Shown here piece after piece: positions 7,632 to 14,327 of a stretch of 21,109 bases of DNA. Origin of the DNA: a virus. A program made the translations under genes and the position numbers. The notes beneath the pieces were generated by a model. The model was not told the DNA's origin. It saw only the letters and a list, made by a program, of their open reading frames with translations, and did no database searches. The stretch covers positions 1 through 21,109 of the IMG/VR virus record IMGVR_UViG_3300012356_000008; one strand, written 5' to 3'. Position 1 is the stretch's first letter. Each line of letters starts with the position of its first letter.

Positions 7632-8036
7632 ATGGCAGGTGATAACACGAGCGGTGCATTACGCAAACGTGTCTCGTCTTCAGCGTCTGGCAGGAAGATT
7701 ATCTGCCAGATACAGAAAGATCAAGGCGCTACCACGGCTCCTGATGGCCAAGGCGGCTATACACCTGACTGGCAAATCGTTACGGGCCTGGGCAATGTGC
7801 CTATGACATTTCGGACATGGAGCCCATATCAACAGTTCCTTGCACAGCAAAGATATCCAGGTGTGAATGTTCGGATGCTCATGAAGTATCGTCGTTCTGC
7901 TAAAGTCGATGAAACCATGCGCGTGGTGTACGGGAATCACATTTACTTGATAAGAGGCGCTGAGAACTACGATCAGGATAACGACACCATCATCCTGTAC
8001 TGTGAAGAGTTGCAAGCGACAGGGAGCGTGCGTTAA
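7632..8036 (+). CDS. Head-tail joining (adaptor/stopper) protein
   Basis: This 134-residue protein fits the phage head-tail joining family (SPP1 gp16/HK97 gp7-like stopper). It has an N-terminal basic segment, a GYTPDWQIVTGLGNVPMTF region, then the beta-rich core with FLAQQRYPGVNVRMLMKYRR, DETMRVVYGNHIYLIRGAEN and a terminal IILYCEEL strand. In this family the core beta-barrel closes the connector channel. It lies between the gp6-like connector and the gp10-like gene, the normal order. The family call is good; its exact position in the connector is inferred. Confidence 0.75.
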   Translation: MAGDNTSGALRKRVSSSASGRKIICQIQKDQGATTAPDGQGGYTPDWQIVTGLGNVPMTFRTWSPYQQFLAQQRYPGVNVRMLMKYRRSAKVDETMRVVYGNHIYLIRGAENYDQDNDTIILYCEELQATGSVR

Positions 8037-8050
8037 GGAGTGAAGTATAT

Positions 8051-8251
8051 ATGGTATCTCTCAATCATGAAATGACGGTTGCTATCAAAATAGACACGAA
8101 GGATATTGAGACAAGTGAAGTGTTTACAGAGCTTGTGCGTAAGCTTGTCCGTGAGGAATTAGCGCAAATAGAGAGGCAAGAAATAGACAGACAAATACGG
8201 ATGCAAGTAGGTAGACTAGGTCCACCGGAGCATAAAAAAATAGATGGCTGA
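8051..8251 (+). CDS. Small helical protein of unknown function (66 aa)
   Basis: A clear AAGGAG (8035-8040) lies 10 bases before this ATG and overlaps the end of the previous gene, supporting a real coding sequence. The product is dominated by a charged amphipathic helix (about residues 19-52, from SEVFTELVRKLVREELAQIE onward) with a short beta-like start. No family is recognised. The last 8 bases overlap the start of the gp10-like gene. A run of seven A (8234-8240) is present, but TAG precedes the next ATG in that gene's frame, so it does not look like a frameshift fusion site. Confidence 0.55.
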   Translation: MVSLNHEMTVAIKIDTKDIETSEVFTELVRKLVREELAQIERQEIDRQIRMQVGRLGPPEHKKIDG

Positions 8252-8576
8252 AATCGTACAGGTGCAGGGCCTTTCCACTGTTTTTAAAATGATGGATGAT
8301 TTTTCTCTGAAAACGTCAAAGCGTGCGAACCAGGCGCTGCAGGGCGCGGGCATCGAATGCCAGGCGTTAGCGAAACAAAGTTGTCCAGTGGACAAAGGCC
8401 GTTTGCGCGCAAGCATCCAATATGAGAAAAAACCATTGTTTGTGACCGTCTCTACCAATGTAAGCTACAGTAAGTATGTCGAGTTCGGAACGGTACACAT
8501 GCGCGCGCGCCCGTACTTGTACCCTGCCTGGAAAGTTGCGGCGCAACATCTCATAGAGGAGTTGAGTAGCTTATGA
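8244..8576 (+). CDS. HK97 gp10-like tail completion protein
   Basis: This 110-residue protein matches the gp10-like family closely: a leading helix, SCPVDKGRLRASIQYEK, VTVSTNVSYSKYVEFGTVHM and ARPYLYPAWK. The motif order (Pro-Val-Asp-Lys-Gly, Val-Glu-Phe-Gly-Thr, Pro-Tyr-Leu-Tyr-Pro-Ala) is characteristic. Family members act at the head-tail or tail completion step in siphophages. The start overlaps the end of the upstream small gene, and its TGA overlaps the next ATG (ATGA), so it is coupled to the tail terminator gene. Confidence 0.87.
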   Translation: MAEIVQVQGLSTVFKMMDDFSLKTSKRANQALQGAGIECQALAKQSCPVDKGRLRASIQYEKKPLFVTVSTNVSYSKYVEFGTVHMRARPYLYPAWKVAAQHLIEELSSL

Positions 8577-8989
8577 GTAATCAAACGTCTCTGATGGAAT
8601 TGCAGCCCGCTATCTTTACCAAGCTGACAGCGGATAGTGCACTCATGGCTATCATCACAGGCGTATTCGACTTTGGCGCGGTGCCTGTTAACCAGGCATT
8701 TCCTTATGTGACACTGGGAGATGACACAGAAGCGCCGATGAACGCATTTGGGACACGCGGCTATGAGGCTACAGTGACATTGCACATTTGGGACAACACA
8801 CCAAATTTCAAGCGATGTAAAATCATCCTGGCTCATATGAACAGGTTGCTTGATCAACAGACGCTCACGTTGGCGACACAACACCATGTCGGAACGTGGT
8901 ACGACTTCTCAACAACGATGAATGATCCTGGACTGGACAATATCAGGCATATGCCAGTCAGATACCGAGTTGAAACTCAGGAACAATAA
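8573..8989 (+). CDS. Tail terminator protein, DUF3168-like
   Basis: This 138-residue protein has the DUF3168 layout: an N-terminal helix (LQPAIFTKLTADSALMAIIT), GVFDFGAVPVNQAFPYVTLGDDTE, and an EATVTLHIWD strand followed by a helix containing ILAHMNRLLD. DUF3168 proteins cap the head-proximal end of the tail tube in siphophages (lambda gpU/HK97 gp10-region equivalents). It lies just before the major tail protein, which is the standard place. It starts by ATGA overlap with the gp10-like gene. Confidence comes from motif order and synteny together. Confidence 0.82.
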   Translation: MSNQTSLMELQPAIFTKLTADSALMAIITGVFDFGAVPVNQAFPYVTLGDDTEAPMNAFGTRGYEATVTLHIWDNTPNFKRCKIILAHMNRLLDQQTLTLATQHHVGTWYDFSTTMNDPGLDNIRHMPVRYRVETQEQ

Positions 8990-8990
8990 T

Positions 8991-8996
8991 AGGAGG
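8991..8996 (+). promoter_or_regulatory. Strong Shine-Dalgarno for the first tail-tube gene
   Basis: AGGAGG lies 8 bases before the ATG at 9005. It is the fullest anti-SD match in the window and fits the need for high expression of a tail-tube subunit. Confidence 0.75.
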
Positions 8997-9004
8997 CTTT
9001 TCTT

Positions 9005-9403
9005 ATGGCTATTGCAGCATATCCAGCTACCGTCAAAATTGGAGCGAACACGGTTGCGGATATCATGACCTATGAAATTCCGCTCAAGATGGATATGGCC
9101 GAGACGACGGCATTTGGAGGTTCAGGCGGCGCGGCTGTCGGAACCAAGACCTTTATTCCTACACTTTTTGGGACACAAATCAAAGCTTCAGGTTCATGGA
9201 ATAAAGCCGACACGAACGGGCAAGCGGCATTAGAAACAGCGTTCTTTGCCAGGACAGCAACGACGCTTATATTCAGTCCGAATGGTACCAATACTTACAG
9301 CGCCTCGTGTTTCATCTCTGATCTGAGCATCAAGGCCGATGTCAAAGGGAAAGTCGATATTGATTATACTTTCCAGATAACCGGAGCTCTAACACCTGCC
9401 TAG
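9005..9403 (+). CDS. Major tail (tube) protein, short form
   Basis: This 132-residue protein sits between tail terminator and assembly chaperones with a strong Shine-Dalgarno, as expected for the abundant tail-tube subunit. It is beta-rich. A stretch with KMDMAETTAFGG, KTFIPTLFGTQIKASGSW and SDLSIKADVKGKVDIDYTFQ recurs in the next gene product (KMDMADVTVFN, KSYIPTTISGQLKYSEFW, SDLSVKADPKNAVIQDLTFQ), so the two are paralogues. The first residues (MAIAAY) are also the same, although the DNA differs, implying an old duplication. Tube subunits polymerise into the hollow tail. Either this or the next product could be the major one. Confidence 0.75.
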   Translation: MAIAAYPATVKIGANTVADIMTYEIPLKMDMAETTAFGGSGGAAVGTKTFIPTLFGTQIKASGSWNKADTNGQAALETAFFARTATTLIFSPNGTNTYSASCFISDLSIKADVKGKVDIDYTFQITGALTPA

Positions 9404-9431
9404 GAGTTTCATAGAAAGTTGAGGCCATGCG

Positions 9432-10355
9432 ATGGCAATAGCCGCATATAATTCACAGGTCTTGATCGCTAGCCTGCCTGGTGTGGCCTTCACTAATGAG
9501 GCAACGACAACCAGCGACCTGACAACATATACCATCTCAAATGCAGTAAAACGGTACTTTGATAAGTCAGTAGCCACGGTTGTGCAGGCACAATACGACG
9601 AAACACAGCAAATCCAGATTACCGGATCGCCAACGGGTGGCACATTCATACTTCGTTTTGGTGGCCAGAATACCGCGACGATTAACTGGAATGACAATGC
9701 GGCTACCGTGCAAACAAGGTTGCAGGCTCTCTCATCGATAGGAGCTGGTAACGCCCTGGTAACGGGCGGCCCTGGGCCCGCTACACCGTTTGTAGTAGAG
9801 TTTGCAGGCACGATGGCAAAAACACCAGAGGCACTCATCACGCTGCAGACCAATAGTTTGACAGGCGGCTCGTCTCCATCAGTCAGTATCACTGAGTTGC
9901 AAATAGGTGCAACGTGGGCAGCGATTAGTGCAGGTTTCACGCTCTTCAGGGCTAACGCTCGTGTTGTTTTTGCTGTAGCTCAAGTAGCAGGAACACAAGT
10001 GCGTTTTGCATCAGGCAATTACTTTCCTTACGCAACCGTTGCGAACGCGTCAAACTGTGAATTTACTCCAAAGATGGATATGGCAGATGTGACAGTCTTC
10101 AACTCTGCTGGCAATAAATCCTATATTCCCACGACCATTTCAGGCCAATTAAAGTACAGCGAGTTTTGGGCAAACAATGCCCGCGTCACGAGTTTACAAG
10201 CAAGAGATTTTTTGATTGTCTCATTCCAGACGAGTACCAATAACCGCTATGAAGGCTTTTGTTATGCATCAGACCTGAGCGTCAAAGCAGATCCAAAGAA
10301 CGCGGTTATTCAAGATCTCACATTCCAGCTAACAGACGAATTTTTTAACGCATAA
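9432..10355 (+). CDS. Second tail-tube-like protein with inserted beta domain
   Basis: This 307-residue paralogue of the preceding tail protein has three parts. Residues 1-56 begin MAIAAY and continue with a TTYTISNAVKRYFDKS segment. Residues about 57-160 form an inserted module: QIQITGSPTGGTFILRFGGQ, ATINWNDNAATVQTRLQALSS, IGAGNALVTGGPG, then PSVSITELQIG, a repeat-type beta domain seen in phage and large bacterial surface proteins. Residues 161-307 resume the tail fold and end with the region shared with the previous gene. A GAGG site lies 7 bases before the start. The inserted domain could project from the tail surface, like the Ig-like domain of lambda gpV; that is inference. An alternative is a minor tube or tail-end protein. 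Confidence 0.7.
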   Translation: MAIAAYNSQVLIASLPGVAFTNEATTTSDLTTYTISNAVKRYFDKSVATVVQAQYDETQQIQITGSPTGGTFILRFGGQNTATINWNDNAATVQTRLQALSSIGAGNALVTGGPGPATPFVVEFAGTMAKTPEALITLQTNSLTGGSSPSVSITELQIGATWAAISAGFTLFRANARVVFAVAQVAGTQVRFASGNYFPYATVANASNCEFTPKMDMADVTVFNSAGNKSYIPTTISGQLKYSEFWANNARVTSLQARDFLIVSFQTSTNNRYEGFCYASDLSVKADPKNAVIQDLTFQLTDEFFNA

Positions 10356-10365
10356 TTGAGAAATC

Positions 10366-10818
10366 ATGAAAGAAAAAAGTAGAAAACACATGGATGCATT
10401 ACAAGCGCGTGCGCTGTTATTCCAGCGCAAACTAGCAGAATCTCCTGTAGATTGGTCTATTCCTGGTCTGCCAGAACTAGACAATCAACTCTCTATTATT
10501 GAACTGCCTGCCGACGGACTGAAAGCGTGTGCAAATCTGGCAACGGTTGCAGACGGCACAGTAGACAACACCCTTGCTATGGCAGCCGCTGTCTGTAGAT
10601 CTCTTGTGCTCAGGGAAACAAAAGAACGCATTTTCAGCGATACCGACATTGAAGCGGTCGCTAGCCTTGGTACGACTGTCTTGAAGCCCTTATCAGACGT
10701 GGTAGAGGTCGCTTCTGGCCTATCAGCCAACTCACTTGCAGAGGCGAAAAAAAATTTGAAGATGATCCCCGAGAGCGGTTCAAGCATTTCCTCTGTACCG
10801 AGCTCGGAGGGGGACTGA
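10366..10818 (+). CDS. Tail assembly chaperone, upstream frame (gpG-like)
   Basis: This 150-residue protein lies directly before the tape measure gene, where siphophages encode the tail assembly chaperone. It is mostly helical, with a basic first segment, VDWSIPGLPELD, a helix with ADGTVDNTLAMAAAVCRSLV, then ERIFSDTDIEAVASLGTTVL and SGLSANSLAEAKKNLK, close to the usual chaperone C-terminal region. After the 8-A run the zero frame continues for only about 20 low-complexity Ser-rich residues before TGA, while the -1 frame continues with conserved-looking sequence. The protein would coat the tape measure during tail assembly. The in-frame ATG at 10390 is an alternative start. Confidence 0.8.
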   Translation: MKEKSRKHMDALQARALLFQRKLAESPVDWSIPGLPELDNQLSIIELPADGLKACANLATVADGTVDNTLAMAAAVCRSLVLRETKERIFSDTDIEAVASLGTTVLKPLSDVVEVASGLSANSLAEAKKNLKMIPESGSSISSVPSSEGD

Positions 10819-10949
10819 TCGTCCCGGAGCTAGAAGCAAAGCTAGCAGAATCAGACATCACACGTTGGATGGCCTATTTCATCCTGAAGCAAGAAGATGA
10901 ACAGGCAGCGATAGACAAAGCTAGGGAAGAAGCGAAAAGAACTACATGA
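10366..10949 (+). CDS. Tail assembly chaperone -1 frameshift fusion (gpGT-like)
   Basis: A -1 slip at A_AAA_AAT (10749-10755) gives a product of about 194 residues. The first 130 come from the upstream frame and about 64 come from the codons starting at 10755, which are open to the TGA at 10947-10949. The added part contains LIVPELEAKLAESDITRWM and AYFILKQEDEQAAIDKARE, a short helical domain with a Trp and a Glu/Lys-rich end like known gpT extensions. That TGA overlaps the tape measure ATG (ATGA). Without the slip, 127 bases before the tape measure gene would be unused in an otherwise gapless region. This is established biology for lambda-like siphophages; its use here is inferred from sequence. 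Confidence 0.78.
10749..10755 (+). promoter_or_regulatory. Programmed -1 frameshift slippery heptamer
   Basis: The heptamer A_AAA_AAT in the chaperone frame lies within a run of eight A (10747-10754) and fits the X_XXY_YYZ rule. A weak potential stem starts right after it (TTGAA 10756-10760 with TTCAA 10779-10783, plus CCG 10769-10771 with CGG 10776-10778). A stronger G/C-rich hairpin lies about 50 bases downstream (GGGAC/GTCCC around 10810-10825). Which element stimulates slippage, if any, cannot be told. Confidence 0.75.
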
Positions 10950-13474
10950 GTACCACGATAGCAGATTTGTTAGTCAATTTTCGAGGCGATATCGGTGATT
11001 TAGCCTCTAAAATTGCCGCGGCAAAAACCGACATGAATACCGTTACCGAGACCGCGCAATCGACAGGCGGTGGTATTCTCTCTGGTTTCAAGTCTGGCAT
11101 CAGTGGCATTGTCGATTTCGGGGCGAAAATTGGACAAACGGTCATAGGGATGCAAGGACTTGCACAGGGCGCGGTAGGACTAGCCTCTGCTCTGTTAGAA
11201 CCGAATGCCAGTATGGAACAAACGACCGTCGGATTTGAAACTCTGCTAGGCAAGGGAAAAGCCACACAAGACTTTCTGAGCCAACTCAAAGATTTTGCAG
11301 CCGCTACCCCCTTTGAGTTTCCAGAACTGGCAACCGACGCGCAACATATGCTGGCTTTTGGCTTCACGGCAAAAGAAGTTATACCGACACTCACTAATAT
11401 CGGGGACGCAATGGGCGCTATGGGTAAGAGTAGCGCCGATATTGATCATATCGTAGGAATCTTTGGACAGATGCATGCTGCTGGCAAGCTCAACGCGGGC
11501 GATATGATGCAATTAGCGGACGAAGGTATTCCTGCCTGGAAAATGCTTGCGGACGCTATGGGCAAGACCGTACCGGAAGTGCAGAAACTCACAACCTCTG
11601 GATTAATCCCTGCAGATACTGCAATCAAGGCCGTGTCAGAGGGTATGCATAAGATGTTCGGCGGGGGTATGGCTGCACAGGCTAACACCTTTAACGGCCT
11701 GTTGTCTACCCTGCAAGATAATGCTAGCGCGGCTCTACGCGCCTTCACTGGCCCTTTGTTCGATGCTGCTAAGTCAGGATTGACACAACTAGGGAACCTT
11801 GTCAGTAGCAAGCAATTTCAGGATTTTGCTACTAGTACAGGGCAAGCGATAGCGGTTGTTTTCCAGGAAATTGGCGGGTTTATTTCGGATAATGTCGTAC
11901 CTGCATTTCAGAAATTACAACCTGTTGTACAGCAATTTGTTGGTTATTTCCAATCCGATCAATTTGCCGGAATTTGGGCAGATTTTCAGACATTAGGCAA
12001 CCAGATACTTCAGATTGCCGGGGCATTTTTACAGGCGTCTGGCCCAGCGAACGATCTAGTAAGCGGGCCTTTGTCACTTTTGCCTGGTGTGTTGAGCGGC
12101 ATCTTGACGGCGGCTGACAACATTATTTTTCCGCTCGGTCAATTCTTGCTGTGGATGCAACAAGGGAGTCCGTGGGCTGAGGTAGTAAAAGACGCGCTGA
12201 TTGGTATAGGGGTAGCATTTGCAACTATCCAGATAGGCTCATTTCTGGCAACGTTACCAGCAGTGATTGCTGGGTTTATCGCGTGGGGTGTCGCGGCATG
12301 GGGAGCCGCGGCTGGTGTGATAGCTGCCACATGGCCTGTTTTAGCGATAGGAGCCGCTATAGCTGTTGTCGTCGCTATTATCATCCTTGCTGTCCAACAT
12401 TGGGGCGATATTGCAAAATGGCTGCAAGGGGCATGGTCTGGTATCGCTACGTTTTTTACTACTCTTTTTAAGGGGATAGGAGATAAATTTTCTCAACTTG
12501 GTTCATCTATGCAAAATAAAGCCACGGACATCAAAAGCGGGATAGGAGATAAGTTTTCTGATCTTGGCACGAATGTTCGTAATAAAACAACTGAAATGGG
12601 CAATGCGGTTGTAAACGGCTGGAAGTGGATGTATGATCATAATTATTATTTCAAGGCAATCGTAGATGAAGCAGTCAAAGTATGGGAACAATTCAAGACA
12701 TGGGCAGCCAATACATGGCAAGCAATCTCTGATAGGGTCATAGCGATCTGGCAGAATATTCAGCGACGAGCGCATGATACCTGGCAGACTGTATCAGACG
12801 CGATAAAAACAGCCGTAACCACTGCCGTGCAATGGCTTCAATCGATCTGGACAACCGCTACCACGTGGCTTACTACGCAGTGGAATAAAATCACTTCGCT
12901 CGCCTCGTCCGTGTGGGCCGCTGTTTCTGTTATCTTTGCAAGCATATGGACGCGCTATATCTCGGGTCCTCTCACTTCATTGTGGAATCAAATCCAGGGA
13001 TGGTTTACTGGCATAGGTAAGGGTGCTCAACAAGGGGGCCAAAACTTTATTAGTATGCTTGCAAACAGTATTAGTTCAGGAGCGGGGGCGATATGGAATG
13101 CTGTGACTGGAATCGCAAACACGATATGGTCTGCTTTAGGGTTTCATTCACCGCCGAAAGGCGGGCCGCTTGCTGACTCCGATAAATATATGCCGCGTTT
13201 TATCAATATCCTCAGCACTGGCCTGACTGCAGGCGCTCCACAAGTCGCGAAGGCATCAGCAATTGTTGCACAGCAGATGGCTTATCCTATACGCCCGAGT
13301 GCAACAGCAGTAGCCTCATCAATAGCACCTGTCATGGCTATGCAAGGGAGTGCAGGCGGGCAAGGGCAAACAATTATCTTAGAGGTTGATGGAATGGTAC
13401 TAGCAAAGATAAATAACAAAAATACTGACAAACTGGTCAGATTAAAGCTAGGAAGTAAAGGACGCGTAGCATGA
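10946..13474 (+). CDS. Tail tape measure protein
   Basis: This 842-residue protein follows the frameshifted chaperone and sets tail length. Residues about 90-275 match the tape measure N-terminal domain: MEQTTVGFETLLG, FAAATPFEFPELATDAQ, LNAGDMMQLADEGIPAWKML, then GGMAAQANTFNGLLSTLQDN. Residues about 412-485 are strongly hydrophobic with two or more possible membrane segments, common in tape measures that help DNA enter the cell. Two 22-residue repeats lie at about 510-560. Residues about 580-690 are helical with Trp recurring at near-regular spacing. The end has LGFHSPPKGGPLADSDKYMP, a usual C-terminal motif. By the usual 0.15 nm per residue the tail would be roughly 125 nm. No lysozyme or peptidase motif was seen. 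Confidence 0.92.
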   Translation: MSTTIADLLVNFRGDIGDLASKIAAAKTDMNTVTETAQSTGGGILSGFKSGISGIVDFGAKIGQTVIGMQGLAQGAVGLASALLEPNASMEQTTVGFETLLGKGKATQDFLSQLKDFAAATPFEFPELATDAQHMLAFGFTAKEVIPTLTNIGDAMGAMGKSSADIDHIVGIFGQMHAAGKLNAGDMMQLADEGIPAWKMLADAMGKTVPEVQKLTTSGLIPADTAIKAVSEGMHKMFGGGMAAQANTFNGLLSTLQDNASAALRAFTGPLFDAAKSGLTQLGNLVSSKQFQDFATSTGQAIAVVFQEIGGFISDNVVPAFQKLQPVVQQFVGYFQSDQFAGIWADFQTLGNQILQIAGAFLQASGPANDLVSGPLSLLPGVLSGILTAADNIIFPLGQFLLWMQQGSPWAEVVKDALIGIGVAFATIQIGSFLATLPAVIAGFIAWGVAAWGAAAGVIAATWPVLAIGAAIAVVVAIIILAVQHWGDIAKWLQGAWSGIATFFTTLFKGIGDKFSQLGSSMQNKATDIKSGIGDKFSDLGTNVRNKTTEMGNAVVNGWKWMYDHNYYFKAIVDEAVKVWEQFKTWAANTWQAISDRVIAIWQNIQRRAHDTWQTVSDAIKTAVTTAVQWLQSIWTTATTWLTTQWNKITSLASSVWAAVSVIFASIWTRYISGPLTSLWNQIQGWFTGIGKGAQQGGQNFISMLANSISSGAGAIWNAVTGIANTIWSALGFHSPPKGGPLADSDKYMPRFINILSTGLTAGAPQVAKASAIVAQQMAYPIRPSATAVASSIAPVMAMQGSAGGQGQTIILEVDGMVLAKINNKNTDKLVRLKLGSKGRVA
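12473..12604 (+). repeat. Tandem 66-bp repeat inside the tape measure gene
   Basis: Two adjacent units encode GIGDKFSQLGSSMQNKATDI and GIGDKFSDLGTNVRNKTTEM (22-residue period, 12473-12538 and 12539-12604). The DNA copies have diverged (for example GGATAGGAGATAAATTTTCT versus GGATAGGAGATAAGTTTTCT), so the duplication is not recent. Gains or losses of such units would change tail length in small steps. Confidence 0.75.
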
Positions 13475-14310
13475 GACTCTTTTTACCAGATTATAAAGAA
13501 GTAGCATTCCCTGAATATTGGGATAGGCCAGCTTCAAAGCGGCCTCAGACCTTGCAAGAAGTATGTGATATGCTGCTTCCTTTGCCAGGAATACGCGGTA
13601 TATGGGAAATTATCGCCAGTGATGCCAGGACGGGCGAAATACTTGAACGTTCCATTTACAAGAACGCGATCACTGACGTGGGCGCTCAGGATGCCATAGG
13701 GAATCTGTTTGCTGCAACAGGCGCTGCATTCAATCCAATGAACGTGATGTGCATTAGCACAGACGCCGGGTCTAGCACGCTCACGACAGCCCTCACAGCA
13801 GGTACACCGCCCGGAAGTGCAACTCTTGCAGTGGCTGCCCTGCCAGCCGCTATCCCTGCAAACGCTGTACTGAAACTGGATTATGGTACCGGCTCTGAAG
13901 AGTCATGTGCGACGACAGCGGGCGCTTCAGCCGCTGCTACCAGCATAACTGGCATCACAGCGGTAGGTGGTGGTACATTTACACCTGCCTTTAGCCATGC
14001 TATCGGAAAAACGGTAGTTCCCGTTGCCCTGGTCACTGATAATCCATCAGGCACGCCAACGGGCGGCGTGTACTTGTCCCTCGTCGGTGGTGATTATTCA
14101 TCCATAACAGGAACTGGCATAGGCAACCGGACAAGAACTATCACAAAAAAGTTTCCCGGCGCATCTACTGCAGCCGCTACGTATACGTGGTGTCGGCTGG
14201 CTAACGCGAATCCTATTGTATCGGGCGCGGTAGGCGCGTCTTGTATTGTGCCGCAAGCAGTCATTAACAGCATAACGGATCAGACTTTTGCGGTGGTCAT
14301 AAAATTATAA
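13471..14310 (+). CDS. Tail protein in distal-tail position, with inserted module
   Basis: This 279-residue protein overlaps the tape measure stop (ATGA) and precedes the tail hub, the slot usually held by the distal tail protein, but I do not recognise a Dit fold. The first 60 residues are mixed (PDYKEVAFPEYWDRP, then LPGIRGIWEIIASDARTGE). The region after has KNAITDVGAQDAIGNLF. Residues about 105-185 form a module with TALTAGTPPGSATLAVAALP, ANAVLKLDYGTGSEE and a TFTPAFSHAIGKTVV end, a pattern met inside several unrelated phage structural proteins. The surrounding sequence (CISTDAGSS and later RTRTITKKFPG) reads as one interrupted beta-rich domain. It could equally be a tail-tip or fibre-base protein. 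Confidence 0.6.
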   Translation: MRLFLPDYKEVAFPEYWDRPASKRPQTLQEVCDMLLPLPGIRGIWEIIASDARTGEILERSIYKNAITDVGAQDAIGNLFAATGAAFNPMNVMCISTDAGSSTLTTALTAGTPPGSATLAVAALPAAIPANAVLKLDYGTGSEESCATTAGASAAATSITGITAVGGGTFTPAFSHAIGKTVVPVALVTDNPSGTPTGGVYLSLVGGDYSSITGTGIGNRTRTITKKFPGASTAAATYTWCRLANANPIVSGAVGASCIVPQAVINSITDQTFAVVIKL

Positions 14311-14327
14311 TCTTGCAAGGATGAAGC

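Noticed and set aside
8234-8240. Run of seven A as a possible frameshift joining the 66-aa gene to the gp10-like gene
   Set aside because: The gp10-like frame has TAG directly before its ATG at 8244, so no fusion can form, and the ATG has its own coupled start.
9389-9940. 183-codon open frame on the minus strand
   Set aside because: It lies fully opposite the second tail-tube gene and its end, has no matching start context, and its Val/Ala/Pro-rich product looks like the antisense reading of beta-rich coding DNA.
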